Of a stretch of DNA of 64,000 nucleotides, positions 17,285-27,139 are shown one piece after another. The position numbers were made by a program, and so were the translations under genes. How positions within the stretch are numbered: position 1 is the stretch's first letter; each line of letters starts with the position of its first letter. Origin of the DNA: an uncultured Acetatifactor sp. (lineage in GTDB: Bacteria; Bacillota; Clostridia; Lachnospirales; Lachnospiraceae); contig CAJUTJ010000058.1 in the NCBI GenBank assembly GCA_910589655.1, positions 19,383 to 83,382 on the forward strand, given 5' to 3'. The notes beneath the pieces are model-generated. The model saw only the letters and a program-made list of their open reading frames with translations. It was not told the DNA's origin and made no database searches.

Positions 17285-17776
17285 CTAATTCTCCTCCAGA
17301 CTGATTGCAGCCAAGTCAAAGATAGAAATCAGTTCTCCGTTATGCTTGCCTACGGCATTGATCAGACTTCCTTTCTCAGCCGTAATATCGCTGGAAATTT
17401 TCTCGATATCCGTCTCGTAGAGTGTTACCACTTCCTTTACCTCATCGACAATGAAGCCCACGTTACCCTCTTCCTCCAGCTTGACGATCAGAATACGGGT
17501 GGCTTTGGTAATCACGTCATCCGCCAGACCCATTTTCAGACGGATGCTGAGTACGGGAATTACCTCGCCGCGCATATTGATAACCCCCTTCAAATATGCC
17601 GGCAGCTTAGGCACATGCGTAATCCGCGGCATTTTCACAATATTATCAATATTACGGATATCGATTCCGTACTGCTCCTCTCCCAGCCTGACAACAATAT
17701 ATTGAATCGTATTGCTCGATTCTCTGCCCTTTTCTTCATCCAAAACGCTCTGATTATTGTTTATACTTAATTCCAT
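17285..17776 (-). CDS. cheW: Chemotaxis coupling protein CheW
   Basis: 163 residues. The N-terminal 20 residues are a variable lead; then comes the CheW SH3-like fold with 'YIVVRLGEEQYGIDIRNIDNI', 'YLKGVINMRGEVIPVLSIRLKMGL' and 'VGFIVDEVKEVVTL'. CheW links chemoreceptors to CheA in the array. It starts 13 bases after cheA and is clearly co-transcribed. A standard AGGGG site precedes the ATG. Confidence 0.97.
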   Translation of the reverse strand: MELSINNNQSVLDEEKGRESSNTIQYIVVRLGEEQYGIDIRNIDNIVKMPRITHVPKLPAYLKGVINMRGEVIPVLSIRLKMGLADDVITKATRILIVKLEEEGNVGFIVDEVKEVVTLYETDIEKISSDITAEKGSLINAVGKHNGELISIFDLAAISLEEN

Positions 17777-17792
17777 GTGTCTGTTCCCCTTT

Positions 17793-19889
17793 CTAAATCA
17801 AGGTGTTTGCATCAAGAATCAATGCGATTTCACCATCACCAAGAATTGTAGCGCCGCTGATGAACTTACACTGCTTAATATATCTGCCGAGAGACTTAAT
17901 AACGATTTCCTGCTGGCCGATCAACTCATCAATTACCAGACCGGCAAGCCTGTCTCCCTTCTTTACTATAACCACAATCAGATTCTCTTCGTCGGACGGC
18001 TTCCTCTCTACATCCAATATCTCATTCAAACGGATCAGCGGTATAACCGTACCGCGCAAATGGATTACTTCCTTATTCTGAACCAGCTTCACATCACTGG
18101 CGGGAATATCCTCCAAAGTCTGGATGGAGCCAAGGGAAATGGCATATTTTTCCTCTCCTACCACTACCATTAATGCCTGTATAATCGCCAAAGTCAAAGG
18201 AAGGCGGATAGTCCATGTACTGCCCTCGCCAAGTTTGGATTTTACTTCTACTTCACCGCTCAAGGATTCGATCATGGATTTCACCACGTCAAGACCTACA
18301 CCGCGTCCCGATACATCCGTTACCTTCTTTGCAGTGGAAAAGCTGGGAAGGAACAAGAGATCAATTATTTCTTTGTCCGTCATATTAGCGGCCTGCTCGG
18401 CAGTGATCGTGCCTCTGTCAATGGCCTTCTGTTTTACGGCTTCCACATCAATACCGTTGCCGTCGTCTCTGACTTCGATCACAACCGTGTTGCCTTCCTG
18501 ATAGGCATCCAGAAAAATAGATCCTACCGCCGGCTTTCCTCTCTGGACACGTACTTCCGCGGACTCCAAACCATGGTCGGCGGAATTCCGCAGCAGATGC
18601 ATCAAAGGATCACCGATCTGGTCTACAACGGTTCGGTCAAGCTCCGTCTCCTCACCCGTCATGTACAATTCCATCTTCTTATCCAGCTTCTTGGAAAGGT
18701 CTCGGATCATACGGGGGAACTTTGTAACGACACTCTCAATGGGCACCATGCGCACTTTCATAACGGATTCATGGAGATTAGTGGTAACGCTCTCCAAATA
18801 TTCAATCTGTTCATTAAACGCACTGTTTACATCCGTCTGTTCCTGACTGGATACGGACACCAAGGAATTCTTTGCGATAATCAACTCGCTGACCAGATTC
18901 ATCAGTGAATCCAATTTCTCGATATCAACGCGGACGGTACGGTTAACAACCGGTTTGGCAGGCGCCTGTTTCTTCGGTTCCGGTTTTGCTGCAGGAGCCG
19001 CAGGCGCTGCTGCCGGAACCGCTGCGGATTCCACGGGCATCTCCTCCTTGGGAGGCTCCTCCTCGACTGCTTCCGTCCCCTCTTCCTCGGGAACAAAATG
19101 AACATTCTTATTATTTGCCAGATCGATTTCGGCGCCGATTACCCTGTCAATCTCAGAAACCGCTTTGGATGCCTGAATAATCTCATCGAGTTCTGCATCG
19201 GATAGTATGATCAGCGTAAAATCTCTGTCAAATTTTTCATCCTCCACATCCTGTGCACTGGGATCGGAGACAATAATCTCGCCTCTCTCCTCCACCGCTT
19301 TGAACACAAGAAACGCTCTTGCCGCTTTCAAAATACAGCTGTCCTGAACCATAACGTTCAAGCCGTACACTCTTTTCCCCTGCTTCTGTGCTTCCCGGAT
19401 GACTGTTACCTGCGAATCATCCAGAACCACATGATCCCACTTATTATCCGGCGCATCCTTAGAAGGAGCTGTTTCCGGAACCGCTGCGGGCTTTGCGGGA
19501 GCCGAACCGCCGTTCAGAATGGAATTCAACATTTTAATAATAGGTTCGTTGTCGTTAGTTCCTTCGTCGGCAGAACCCTGAATATTATCCTTGTACTCCT
19601 CCAATGCGTCCAAGCATTGAAACAAGACATCTATAATTTCGGAATTCACCTTGATAACGCCATTGCGCACTTCGGAGAATACATTTTCCATATCATGGGT
19701 CAGCGTCTGCATTCTCTTATAACCCATAGTACCCGCCATACCCTTTAAGGAGTGGGCCGCACGGAAAATTTCATTGATGGTGTCCATATTATCAGGATCG
19801 GATTCAAGCTCCATTATCCGTGTATTAAGATTTGTTAAGTGTTCATTGGTTTCGTCAAGAAAGATCTCAAGATATTGACTTACATCCAT
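17793..19889 (-). CDS. cheA: Chemotaxis histidine kinase CheA
   Basis: 698 residues from the ATG at 19889 (GGAGGG upstream; eight extra in-frame codons are not needed). The Hpt domain carries the phosphorylated histidine H46 in 'FRAAHSLKGMAGTMGY'. A P2-type CheY-binding region (about 165-270) is followed by a Glu/Ala/Pro-rich linker, the dimerisation helices ('IEKLDSLMNLVSELIIAKNSL'), the HATPase ('HLLRNSADHGLE', 'DDGNGIDVEA', 'GRGVGLDVVKSM') and a C-terminal CheW-like domain. CheA transfers phosphate to CheY and CheB, both encoded here. cheB lies immediately upstream. Confidence 0.98.
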   Translation of the reverse strand: MDVSQYLEIFLDETNEHLTNLNTRIMELESDPDNMDTINEIFRAAHSLKGMAGTMGYKRMQTLTHDMENVFSEVRNGVIKVNSEIIDVLFQCLDALEEYKDNIQGSADEGTNDNEPIIKMLNSILNGGSAPAKPAAVPETAPSKDAPDNKWDHVVLDDSQVTVIREAQKQGKRVYGLNVMVQDSCILKAARAFLVFKAVEERGEIIVSDPSAQDVEDEKFDRDFTLIILSDAELDEIIQASKAVSEIDRVIGAEIDLANNKNVHFVPEEEGTEAVEEEPPKEEMPVESAAVPAAAPAAPAAKPEPKKQAPAKPVVNRTVRVDIEKLDSLMNLVSELIIAKNSLVSVSSQEQTDVNSAFNEQIEYLESVTTNLHESVMKVRMVPIESVVTKFPRMIRDLSKKLDKKMELYMTGEETELDRTVVDQIGDPLMHLLRNSADHGLESAEVRVQRGKPAVGSIFLDAYQEGNTVVIEVRDDGNGIDVEAVKQKAIDRGTITAEQAANMTDKEIIDLLFLPSFSTAKKVTDVSGRGVGLDVVKSMIESLSGEVEVKSKLGEGSTWTIRLPLTLAIIQALMVVVGEEKYAISLGSIQTLEDIPASDVKLVQNKEVIHLRGTVIPLIRLNEILDVERKPSDEENLIVVIVKKGDRLAGLVIDELIGQQEIVIKSLGRYIKQCKFISGATILGDGEIALILDANTLI

Positions 19890-19932
19890 AGTACCCTCCA
19901 TTCTGCCGTACATGGCAAATTACTTGTACTGC

Positions 19933-21015
19933 CTAATTTTTTACACCTACGTTCAAAATTATTTCTTGTGCAATCTCATCCAATGCCACCACTTGATTAG
20001 ACAAACCTGCGTTTTCTGCGCTTCTGGGCATACCGTACACGGTACAGGTTGCTTGGTTCTGCGTGATCACATGGACATTTTTATGAGTTTTCAGGGTTCT
20101 GATGCCGACGGTACCGTCAGCGCCCATTCCGGTCAGTACAACACAGACTATCTTGTCGAATTTGCTGGCTGTCAAGGATTCATACATATAGTTGGCACAC
20201 GGTTTCACACCTTCTCTGTTAGGCCCATCCGTATAGTGAATGGTATATTTTCCTCCGGGAGAAGTGACTACATTCATATGCATTCCGCCCATTGCAATAT
20301 ATACGGTACCTGACTGCAATTCATCTCCTTCCGCCGCTTCCTTGACTCTTATACTGCTGATATCATTTAACCGCTCCGCCAGAGATGCCGTAAATCCCTT
20401 TGGCATATGCTGCACCAGCAGTACCGGTGCATCCAATTCCGCCGGTAATCTGGGGATAACGGATTGCAATGCTTTTGGACCTCCGGTGGAACTGGCGATT
20501 GCCACAATCTTGGTGCCGGAGGTTTTTGAAGAAAATTTTCTGGCAAAGTCAGCCATTTTAGCGGCCGTAGCCTGCTTCTCCATAATCTTCTCGTGAGAAT
20601 CGAACACGGGAAGACGGCTGGCAGACACCACATCCAAAACCTTAAGCAGTCTGTCTCTAAAAATATCGGCGCGACAGTCTACCGCACTGTCAGGCTTATG
20701 TATGAAATCAAGAGCTCCCAGTTCCAGCGCATCCATTGTTGTCTTTGCGCCCTCTCTGGTATCCGTACTGGCCACCATAACTCTGGCAGGAATCTTCCGT
20801 TTCTGCAGTTCTTCCAAAAGTTCCAGACCGGTCATCTTGGGCATATTCACATCCAGAACAACCGCATCATACTGATTCCTGCTCAATAAATCAAGTGCTT
20901 CCAGACCGTTTGTCGCCCGCGCGACAACCTGAAATCTCTCATCGGTATCTATTATATCACAGAGTACTCTTCTCATGAGTGCAGAGTCATCAACTACCAG
21001 AATTTTTTTTGCCAT
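19933..21015 (-). CDS. cheB: Chemoreceptor methylesterase/deamidase CheB
   Basis: 360 residues from an ATG that overlaps the stop of the PilZ gene (TGATG). The receiver domain has 'VVDDSALMRRVL', a phospho-acceptor Asp in 'AVVLDVNMP' and 'FIHKP'. The catalytic domain has the Ser ('IASSTGGPKALQ'), His ('LVQHMPKGFT') and Asp ('GMGADGTVGI') triad of CheB methylesterases. CheB removes methyl groups from receptors during adaptation. The opposing methyltransferase gene cheR is not in this window, so it must be elsewhere or missing. Confidence 0.97.
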   Translation of the reverse strand: MAKKILVVDDSALMRRVLCDIIDTDERFQVVARATNGLEALDLLSRNQYDAVVLDVNMPKMTGLELLEELQKRKIPARVMVASTDTREGAKTTMDALELGALDFIHKPDSAVDCRADIFRDRLLKVLDVVSASRLPVFDSHEKIMEKQATAAKMADFARKFSSKTSGTKIVAIASSTGGPKALQSVIPRLPAELDAPVLLVQHMPKGFTASLAERLNDISSIRVKEAAEGDELQSGTVYIAMGGMHMNVVTSPGGKYTIHYTDGPNREGVKPCANYMYESLTASKFDKIVCVVLTGMGADGTVGIRTLKTHKNVHVITQNQATCTVYGMPRSAENAGLSNQVVALDEIAQEIILNVGVKN

Positions 21016-21740
21016 CAATTCCTCTCTTTCTGGAGACTTTTTCTCTCTTCTTCAAAAATATATTTTATGATCTCTTCTCTCATCTCTTTATCTATATCAT
21101 AATACTGTACGCGATGCTCAAAAAAGCCCGGTCTGTTTTCCACTTCCTTCGCACTGAGGACTTTTCCGATTACTTCATACTGCTTCCGCTCCGTTCCCCT
21201 GATCAGCTGATAACTGCAGTACAACAGATTATCCGGTTCATACTTCTGGGACGAAATAAAACGCAGACCTCCTCCACTGATATCTACGATAACGCTCTGC
21301 TTCAGCGGCCTTCCGGAAACCAATGCATAGGGCAGACGCTTTTCAATGGCTTGAATCTCATCCTCCTCCAGATTTCTGGCGCACATTTCCAGCGCGCAGC
21401 TGAACCGGTAATATTCACGGCGCTGGAATTTTCTGAGATTACTGGTCAGCTCCACTACCAGAATAAACACATTATTACTCTTATATCGGTCTATAATCCT
21501 TGCAAAGCACTGATATAGGCCGCTCCCGCCATAGAACACCAAATCATATTCACTGTCCACCGGCAGCAGAATCAGCTTCGACTGTTCCATAGGCATGGCG
21601 ATTTCCAAAGTGTCTCCCGAGAGAATTTCCAAAACCGAACTATAATAGACCTTTTTGGTATTTTCCCCGTTCTCCTCCTCTCCTCTGTCAATTGCCTGAA
21701 GCTCAACCTTATCATTTTGTGAAATGAATTTTGACAGCAT
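21015..21740 (-). CDS. PilZ-domain flagellar brake protein (YcgR/DgrA-like)
   Basis: 241 residues from the ATG at 21740 (AGGTGA upstream). The N-terminal YcgR-type domain (about 1-95) is followed by a PilZ domain whose c-di-GMP-binding marks are both present: the arginine switch 'QRREYYR' and 'VDISGGGLRF'. Proteins of this kind bind c-di-GMP and slow or bias the flagellar motor, in Bacillus by touching MotA. The gene sits inside the motility operon between flhG and cheB, so brake and motor are made together. The one-base overlap with cheB suggests translational coupling. Confidence 0.9.
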   Translation of the reverse strand: MLSKFISQNDKVELQAIDRGEEENGENTKKVYYSSVLEILSGDTLEIAMPMEQSKLILLPVDSEYDLVFYGGSGLYQCFARIIDRYKSNNVFILVVELTSNLRKFQRREYYRFSCALEMCARNLEEDEIQAIEKRLPYALVSGRPLKQSVIVDISGGGLRFISSQKYEPDNLLYCSYQLIRGTERKQYEVIGKVLSAKEVENRPGFFEHRVQYYDIDKEMREEIIKYIFEEERKSLQKERN

Positions 21741-21812
21741 ACCGAATTCACCTATCCTTCTGATTATCAAATTTTATAGTATTTTTAATACCGACATGAA
21801 TGCCTGAAACGA

Positions 21813-22691
21813 TCAATGAGAAGAACGGCCGATAATATGAGAGAAAAATGCCGCCATTCCCCTCTTGGGCTGCCGATCCGACTCCTCTATATCCAAAAGC
21901 CGTGCCGCAATCCTTTGAAACGCCGCACTGGATCTGGCCTCCGGATTCTGCAGGGAAACCGGAACCTGCTGCATCACTGCCTGCGAAAGATGATAATCCT
22001 CCGGCACGCTTCCCAGATACGAAATGGGTATCTTCAAATATCTTGAGACCACCACATTCAGCTTTTCAAACAGTATTCTTCCATCCGGCTCCTTATTCAC
22101 CCGATTGGCAATCATCTTTACTTTGGTGTAAGACTCGTCAAATCTGGGATGACGGTACAGTGCCTTCAGCAATGAGTAAGAATCCGTAATGGAAGTGGGT
22201 TCCTGCGTTGTAACCAACAGTACTTCTCCGCACGCCACCAGAAATTCCAATACCGCATCGGAAATACCGGCTCCCGTATCTACAATTATAATATCGGCAA
22301 TTTTGTCCAGCTGTGCAAGATTATGGATAATGTAATTTAGATAATCCTGACTCAGGTTAGACATTCCGGCAATACCGGAGCCTCCGGAGATAAAGCCGAT
22401 ATCCATAGGCCCCCGGGTAATAATATCCGCAATGTTCTTTCCCTGATAAATCAAATCATACAAATTATGCTTCGGCACCGCTCCGAACATAATCTCTATA
22501 TTTGCCAATCCGAAATCCGCGTCCAAAATGATAACTTTCTTTCCCATCCTGCGAAATTGAATTGCCAAATTTATGGAAACGTTGGACTTTCCCACGCCCC
22601 CTTTTCCACTGGTAACAGTCATAACACGGGCAAGTGGCTTTGATTTAATCTGACTGGCTTTTATAATCCGCAATTGTTCCGCTTGATCCAT
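21813..22691 (-). CDS. flhG: MinD-like ATPase FlhG (YlxH)
   Basis: 292 residues with GGAGG before the ATG. It is a deviant Walker-A ATPase of the MinD/ParA group: 'VTSGKGGVGKSNVSINLA' near residue 26, 'VIILDADFGLANIEIMFG' and 'IIIVDTGAGISD'. FlhG counts or places flagella together with the GTPase FlhF, whose gene precedes it by 40 bases. A short N-terminal extension ahead of the P-loop carries the glutamine-containing activator region that stimulates FlhF in other species ('DQAEQLR'). Confidence 0.93.
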   Translation of the reverse strand: MDQAEQLRIIKASQIKSKPLARVMTVTSGKGGVGKSNVSINLAIQFRRMGKKVIILDADFGLANIEIMFGAVPKHNLYDLIYQGKNIADIITRGPMDIGFISGGSGIAGMSNLSQDYLNYIIHNLAQLDKIADIIIVDTGAGISDAVLEFLVACGEVLLVTTQEPTSITDSYSLLKALYRHPRFDESYTKVKMIANRVNKEPDGRILFEKLNVVVSRYLKIPISYLGSVPEDYHLSQAVMQQVPVSLQNPEARSSAAFQRIAARLLDIEESDRQPKRGMAAFFSHIIGRSSH

Positions 22692-22731
22692 GTTATTACC
22701 TCCTTCTTCCGTATATCATGCGCCGATCTCC

Positions 22732-23958
22732 TCAGGCCTTTCCTCCCAGTAACTGTTTCACCGTCTTTTGAGGGTTGAAAAGCTCAATGTCATCAGGCAC
22801 ATTCTGCCCGCAGGTCACATAAGCGATCGGTACATCCGTATACATTTTCAAATTAAACATGTTCCCTACAGTAGCCGTCTCATCCAGCTTTGTAAAAATC
22901 AGCTGAAAATCGGAAAATTCCTTATAACTGGACGCTACCCTTATCAAATCACGATACTTTGTCGTGGCGCTGAGTACCAGAAAAGCCTGATATTCTCCCA
23001 GTTCCTTTACTGTTTCCAGAAGTTTCCTCATATTTTCCAGCTGTTCCTCATTCTTATGAGAATGGCCTGTTGTATCCACAAAAATATAATCATACTCCTG
23101 AAAGTCACGCACTGCCTGCTTTGCATCCTCATCCGTATATATGACGCGGAAGGGAGCCTCCAAAATATTGGCATAGGTGCGCAGCTGCTCTGCTGCGGCA
23201 ATGCGGTAGGTATCCGCCGTCAAAAGCGCTACCATATGCTTCTTTCCCATTGTAAAATCACTCGCCAATTTTGCAATGGTGGTAGTTTTTCCCACGCCGG
23301 TAGGCCCCATAAACAGCACAATCTTAGGTCCGCTTTCGGCAGGAGTGATGCCTTCTGCCTTCCCGAATTTTAAAACCATCTTCTGATAGACATTCGCTAA
23401 GATATAATCCAAGGGCATGTTGGACTTTTTGCTTTTCTCAATCTCTTCCACCAGCTGATTGGCATACTTTTCATTCACTTCGTTTTCCAGCATAGTGTTG
23501 TACAACAGGCGGACAAATCTGTCCCGCTCCAATTCCTCCTCGCTAAGAGCTTCTTCCTCTTCGGCGGAAGGAGGATTCTCATCCTGCTCCGGCTCCGCAT
23601 CCTGCCTTGCAGACTCATCCTGCTGAAATCTTCTCTCCAACAAGCTTTGCAGACTGTCCAGTCTTTTCTCTATGTTCTGTGAATTTTCCGAAACGGGAAC
23701 GGTCATTTCACGGTTTGACGAAGGTTCATTTACACGCTTCTCAGGCTCCGGCGCCGATTCTTTACGAGGAGGTTTGGGAATATCTCCTTCTTCCTCCAAT
23801 GCCGCCGTCACTTCCACTTGAGTAGAGCGGAACAGTGCTGCCAGACCTTTCTGTTTCACCCGTTTCACATTCATAATAACGACACCGCTGCCCAGCTCTT
23901 TCTTGGCAGACTCCACCGCGTCTTCTTCTGTTTTCCCCACAAATTTCATAATAATCAT
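22732..23958 (-). CDS. flhF: SRP-type GTPase FlhF
   Basis: 408 residues. The basic/acidic B domain (about 1-170), variable in this family, leads to the NG GTPase domain with the P-loop 'GPTGVGKTTTIAKLA', 'TADTYRIAAAEQL', 'DYIFVDTTGHS' and 'FTKLDE'. FlhF directs flagellar placement, acting with FlhG. The ATG at 23958 overlaps the flhA stop as TAATG with no clear ribosome-binding site; a second ATG three codons on is an equal candidate. Translation is probably coupled to flhA. Confidence 0.95.
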   Translation of the reverse strand: MIIMKFVGKTEEDAVESAKKELGSGVVIMNVKRVKQKGLAALFRSTQVEVTAALEEEGDIPKPPRKESAPEPEKRVNEPSSNREMTVPVSENSQNIEKRLDSLQSLLERRFQQDESARQDAEPEQDENPPSAEEEEALSEEELERDRFVRLLYNTMLENEVNEKYANQLVEEIEKSKKSNMPLDYILANVYQKMVLKFGKAEGITPAESGPKIVLFMGPTGVGKTTTIAKLASDFTMGKKHMVALLTADTYRIAAAEQLRTYANILEAPFRVIYTDEDAKQAVRDFQEYDYIFVDTTGHSHKNEEQLENMRKLLETVKELGEYQAFLVLSATTKYRDLIRVASSYKEFSDFQLIFTKLDETATVGNMFNLKMYTDVPIAYVTCGQNVPDDIELFNPQKTVKQLLGGKA

Positions 23959-26003
23959 TATGCTGTCACCATCCCAACTGACTGTAATTCAACATTGGAG
24001 TCCACTTCATTATAAGAAACTACCACCAGCTCCCTGTAATAGTCTTCCGTCAGACGTTTAAAATACATACGTACAATCGGTGAAGTAATCACAATGGGGC
24101 TCTTGCCCAAATTCTCCAGCTTTTGGACCTCTTTACCAACAGAATCTATAATCGCCCTTGACCTGCTGGGATCCAGATTTAAAAATGCACCGTTCTCTGT
24201 CTGCTTCACACTGCCCATGATTTCCTGTTCCACCTTAGGATCTAAGGTTACCACATTTGTAGTCTCATTTGCAGGGAAATACTTGGTAGAAATAGCGCGT
24301 TTCAAGCTCTGACGCACATATTCCGTCAAAATATCCGTATCTCTGGTAGTTGGAGCATAATCTGCAAGAGTTTCCAAAATCGACAAAAGATCCCGAATGG
24401 AAATACCTTCCTTCAGCAGATTCTGCAAGACCTTCTGGATCTCGCCGACTCCAAGCAGCTTCGGCACCAGATCTTCCACAAGAGAAGGATTGGTCTCTTT
24501 CAAATTGTTCACAAGGTTCTGTACATCCTGCCGTGTCAGCAGCTCATCAATGTACTGTCTGATAATTTCCGTCAAATGGGTGGCAATGATGGACGGAGGA
24601 TCCACCACAGTGTACCCAAGGCTTTCCGCACGTTCTCTCTGTCCCTCGGTAATCCAAATGGCTGGCAGATGGAAAGACGGCTCAAATGTAGGAATACCTG
24701 TAATCTCTTCTTCCACATATCCGGGATTCATCGCCATATAGTGATCAAACAATATTTCACCCTCACTGACCTGTATGCCCTTAATCTTTATAATATATTG
24801 GTTAGGGTTCAGCTGTATGTTATCACGCAGACGAATAATAGGAACCACCGTTCCCAGCTCCAACGCAATCTGCCTACGGATCATTACCACACGATCCAGA
24901 AGATCACCGCCTTGGTTCACATCGGCCAGAGGAATAATACCATAGCCAAACTCCAATTCAATAGGGTCTACCTGAAGGAGACTGTTGACATTTTCGGGCT
25001 GCCTGATTTCCTCCGCGGCAATCTCTTCACTGTCTATCTCCTGTTCAATGCCCGCCGTCTCCAAATTGCCTGCGATAAGCCTTCCGCCGATAATGAACAG
25101 AAGCCCCATCCCCAGAAACAGAATGGTATTCAGCTCCGTCACCACACCCAGAAATGCCAGTGTAGCGCCCACCAGATACATGGCCTTAGGCACACCGAAA
25201 AGCTGCTTGACAATGGCCGGGCCAAACTCGGATTCTTTGCCTCCCTTAGTGACCAGAATACCTGTGGAAAGAGAGATCAGCAAGGAAGGAATCTGGCTCA
25301 CCAATCCGTCACCTATGGTTAAAATTCCGTAATTATTCATTGCCGCTCCGGCATCCATGCCGCTCCGCAGCATACCCATGGCCATACCGCCCACCAGATT
25401 AATCGCTGTCAGCAGAAGGCCCGCAATGGCATCTCCCTTTACGTATTTTACGGCACCGTCCATAGAGCCGAAGAAACTGGACTCTTGCTGAATCTTGTCG
25501 CGTCTCAGCTTCGCTTCCCTGTCATCAATGGCACCGGTATTCAAGTCAGCATCGATTGCCATCTGCTTACCGGGCATAGCATCCAAAGTAAAACGCGCCG
25601 TTACCTCAGCCACACGCTCGGAACCTTTATTAATAACAAGGAACTGAATGAGAATCAAAATAATGAAAATGATAGCGCCTACAATCAAATCACCGCCGCC
25701 AACAAAATTACCGAAAGTCTGGACTACATTACCGGCTGTTCCGGTGGTCAGAATCAATCTGGTAGAAGAGACATTCATAGCAATTCTGAATATGGTGGTA
25801 AATAACAGGATTGTGGGAAAATATGACAATTCCAGCACTTCCTTGGCAAACATACACACAAACAGAATTGTGAAGGCAATGGAGATATTAAACGCCATGA
25901 AAACATCCAATAGACCGGCAGGCAGCGGTACGATCAGCATAATGAACGCAACCAGAATATATATTGCAACTACCGCGTCCGTCTTTTGTAACCTCAAACT
26001 CAT
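23958..26003 (-). CDS. flhA: Flagellar export gate protein FlhA
   Basis: 681 residues from the ATG at 26003, eight bases after AGGAGG; a GTG three codons upstream is too close to the site. The N-terminal half has eight predicted membrane helices and the conserved loop with 'FVGGGDLIVGAIIF' and 'RFTLDAMPGKQMAIDADLN'. The C-terminal half is the soluble nonameric ring domain. FlhA forms the export gate of the flagellar type III secretion system and is driven by proton flow. It lies between flhB and flhF, as in Bacillus. Confidence 0.98.
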   Translation of the reverse strand: MSLRLQKTDAVVAIYILVAFIMLIVPLPAGLLDVFMAFNISIAFTILFVCMFAKEVLELSYFPTILLFTTIFRIAMNVSSTRLILTTGTAGNVVQTFGNFVGGGDLIVGAIIFIILILIQFLVINKGSERVAEVTARFTLDAMPGKQMAIDADLNTGAIDDREAKLRRDKIQQESSFFGSMDGAVKYVKGDAIAGLLLTAINLVGGMAMGMLRSGMDAGAAMNNYGILTIGDGLVSQIPSLLISLSTGILVTKGGKESEFGPAIVKQLFGVPKAMYLVGATLAFLGVVTELNTILFLGMGLLFIIGGRLIAGNLETAGIEQEIDSEEIAAEEIRQPENVNSLLQVDPIELEFGYGIIPLADVNQGGDLLDRVVMIRRQIALELGTVVPIIRLRDNIQLNPNQYIIKIKGIQVSEGEILFDHYMAMNPGYVEEEITGIPTFEPSFHLPAIWITEGQRERAESLGYTVVDPPSIIATHLTEIIRQYIDELLTRQDVQNLVNNLKETNPSLVEDLVPKLLGVGEIQKVLQNLLKEGISIRDLLSILETLADYAPTTRDTDILTEYVRQSLKRAISTKYFPANETTNVVTLDPKVEQEIMGSVKQTENGAFLNLDPSRSRAIIDSVGKEVQKLENLGKSPIVITSPIVRMYFKRLTEDYYRELVVVSYNEVDSNVELQSVGMVTA

Positions 26004-26029
26004 TTCCTTCACCTCCTAACAAATTATTA

Positions 26030-27139
26030 TTATATTTTGCCTTGCAAATGATATACAAATGCGAGAACCTCCGCTACTGCCTGATATAACTCCGGAGGAA
26101 CGGCCTGCCCTATGTCCACATTGGCATAGAGCATTCGTGCCAAAGGCTTGTTTTCTACGATCTCTATATTATTTTCTTTTGCCGTCTCCTTGATACGCTG
26201 TGCCAGATAATCTTCACCCTTTGCAATGACAAGGGGGGCATCCGCCACCTCAGGGTCATACTTGATCGCTACCGCATAGTGGGTAGGATTTGTGATAACC
26301 ACGTCCGCCTGAGGCAGATCCTGCATCATGCGGCGTCTGGAAGCTTCCCTCATCCTCTGTTTAATCTGACCTTTCACCTGAGGATCGCCTTCCTGCTGTT
26401 TATACTCTTCCTTAATTTCCTGCTTCGTCATTTTCATATCATTGCTGAATTTCACTCTTTGATAAATATAATCGGCCAAAGCAATAATCATATAAACAGT
26501 GGCAATTCGAATGCCTAAATCCGTTACCATATCGGCAATAATCTGCAGCCCCTGCATCAGGGTAACATCAAAGATATTCAAAAGATAGATCCACTTATCT
26601 TTTAAAAAACTATAACACACATAAATAATCAAGCCAATCTTCAGAAGTGATTTGATCAGTTCCACCAATGAATTAAGGGAAATAACCTTTTTGAATCCCT
26701 TCAGAGGATTCAAATTACTGAATTTCGGCTTCAGAGGCTTTGCCGTGGGTTTCCATTTTACCTGCACCACATCACTGACAAAGGCAATTAAAAAGCCTAT
26801 AATCAACATGGGAGAAATAATAATCAACACCTGAAGCAGCATCTGCCTGAAAATAATTTGAACATCCGCCTGTGGCATTTGTCCGCGATAAAACGTAGTG
26901 ACCGAAGGAATTTTATCATAAAATACGGAAAACAAAGCCATCAGGTTCGTTCCCATATTTGCCACATAGAACTTTAGTATGAGAAACAGCGCCAGAAGCC
27001 CCAGACCGTTAGCGATCTCCCTGCTTTTGGCTACCTGTCCTTCTTTTCGGGCGTCGTCCAGCTTTTTTTGAGTAGCAGGTTCGGTCTTTTCGCCGCCCAT
27101 GCCTTCTTTGGCAAAAAATTGCAGATTATATCGCATCAT
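26030..27139 (-). CDS. flhB: Flagellar export switch protein FlhB
   Basis: 369 residues. Four membrane helices follow a 'GEKTEPATQKKLDDARKEGQ' start. The cytoplasmic domain contains the self-cleavage motif 'NPTHYA' (within 'VVITNPTHYAVAIKYD'). Cleavage between Asn and Pro lets the export apparatus switch from hook to filament substrates with FliK. The start ATGATG overlaps the fliR stop, showing close coupling. Confidence 0.98.
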   Translation of the reverse strand: MMRYNLQFFAKEGMGGEKTEPATQKKLDDARKEGQVAKSREIANGLGLLALFLILKFYVANMGTNLMALFSVFYDKIPSVTTFYRGQMPQADVQIIFRQMLLQVLIIISPMLIIGFLIAFVSDVVQVKWKPTAKPLKPKFSNLNPLKGFKKVISLNSLVELIKSLLKIGLIIYVCYSFLKDKWIYLLNIFDVTLMQGLQIIADMVTDLGIRIATVYMIIALADYIYQRVKFSNDMKMTKQEIKEEYKQQEGDPQVKGQIKQRMREASRRRMMQDLPQADVVITNPTHYAVAIKYDPEVADAPLVIAKGEDYLAQRIKETAKENNIEIVENKPLARMLYANVDIGQAVPPELYQAVAEVLAFVYHLQGKI

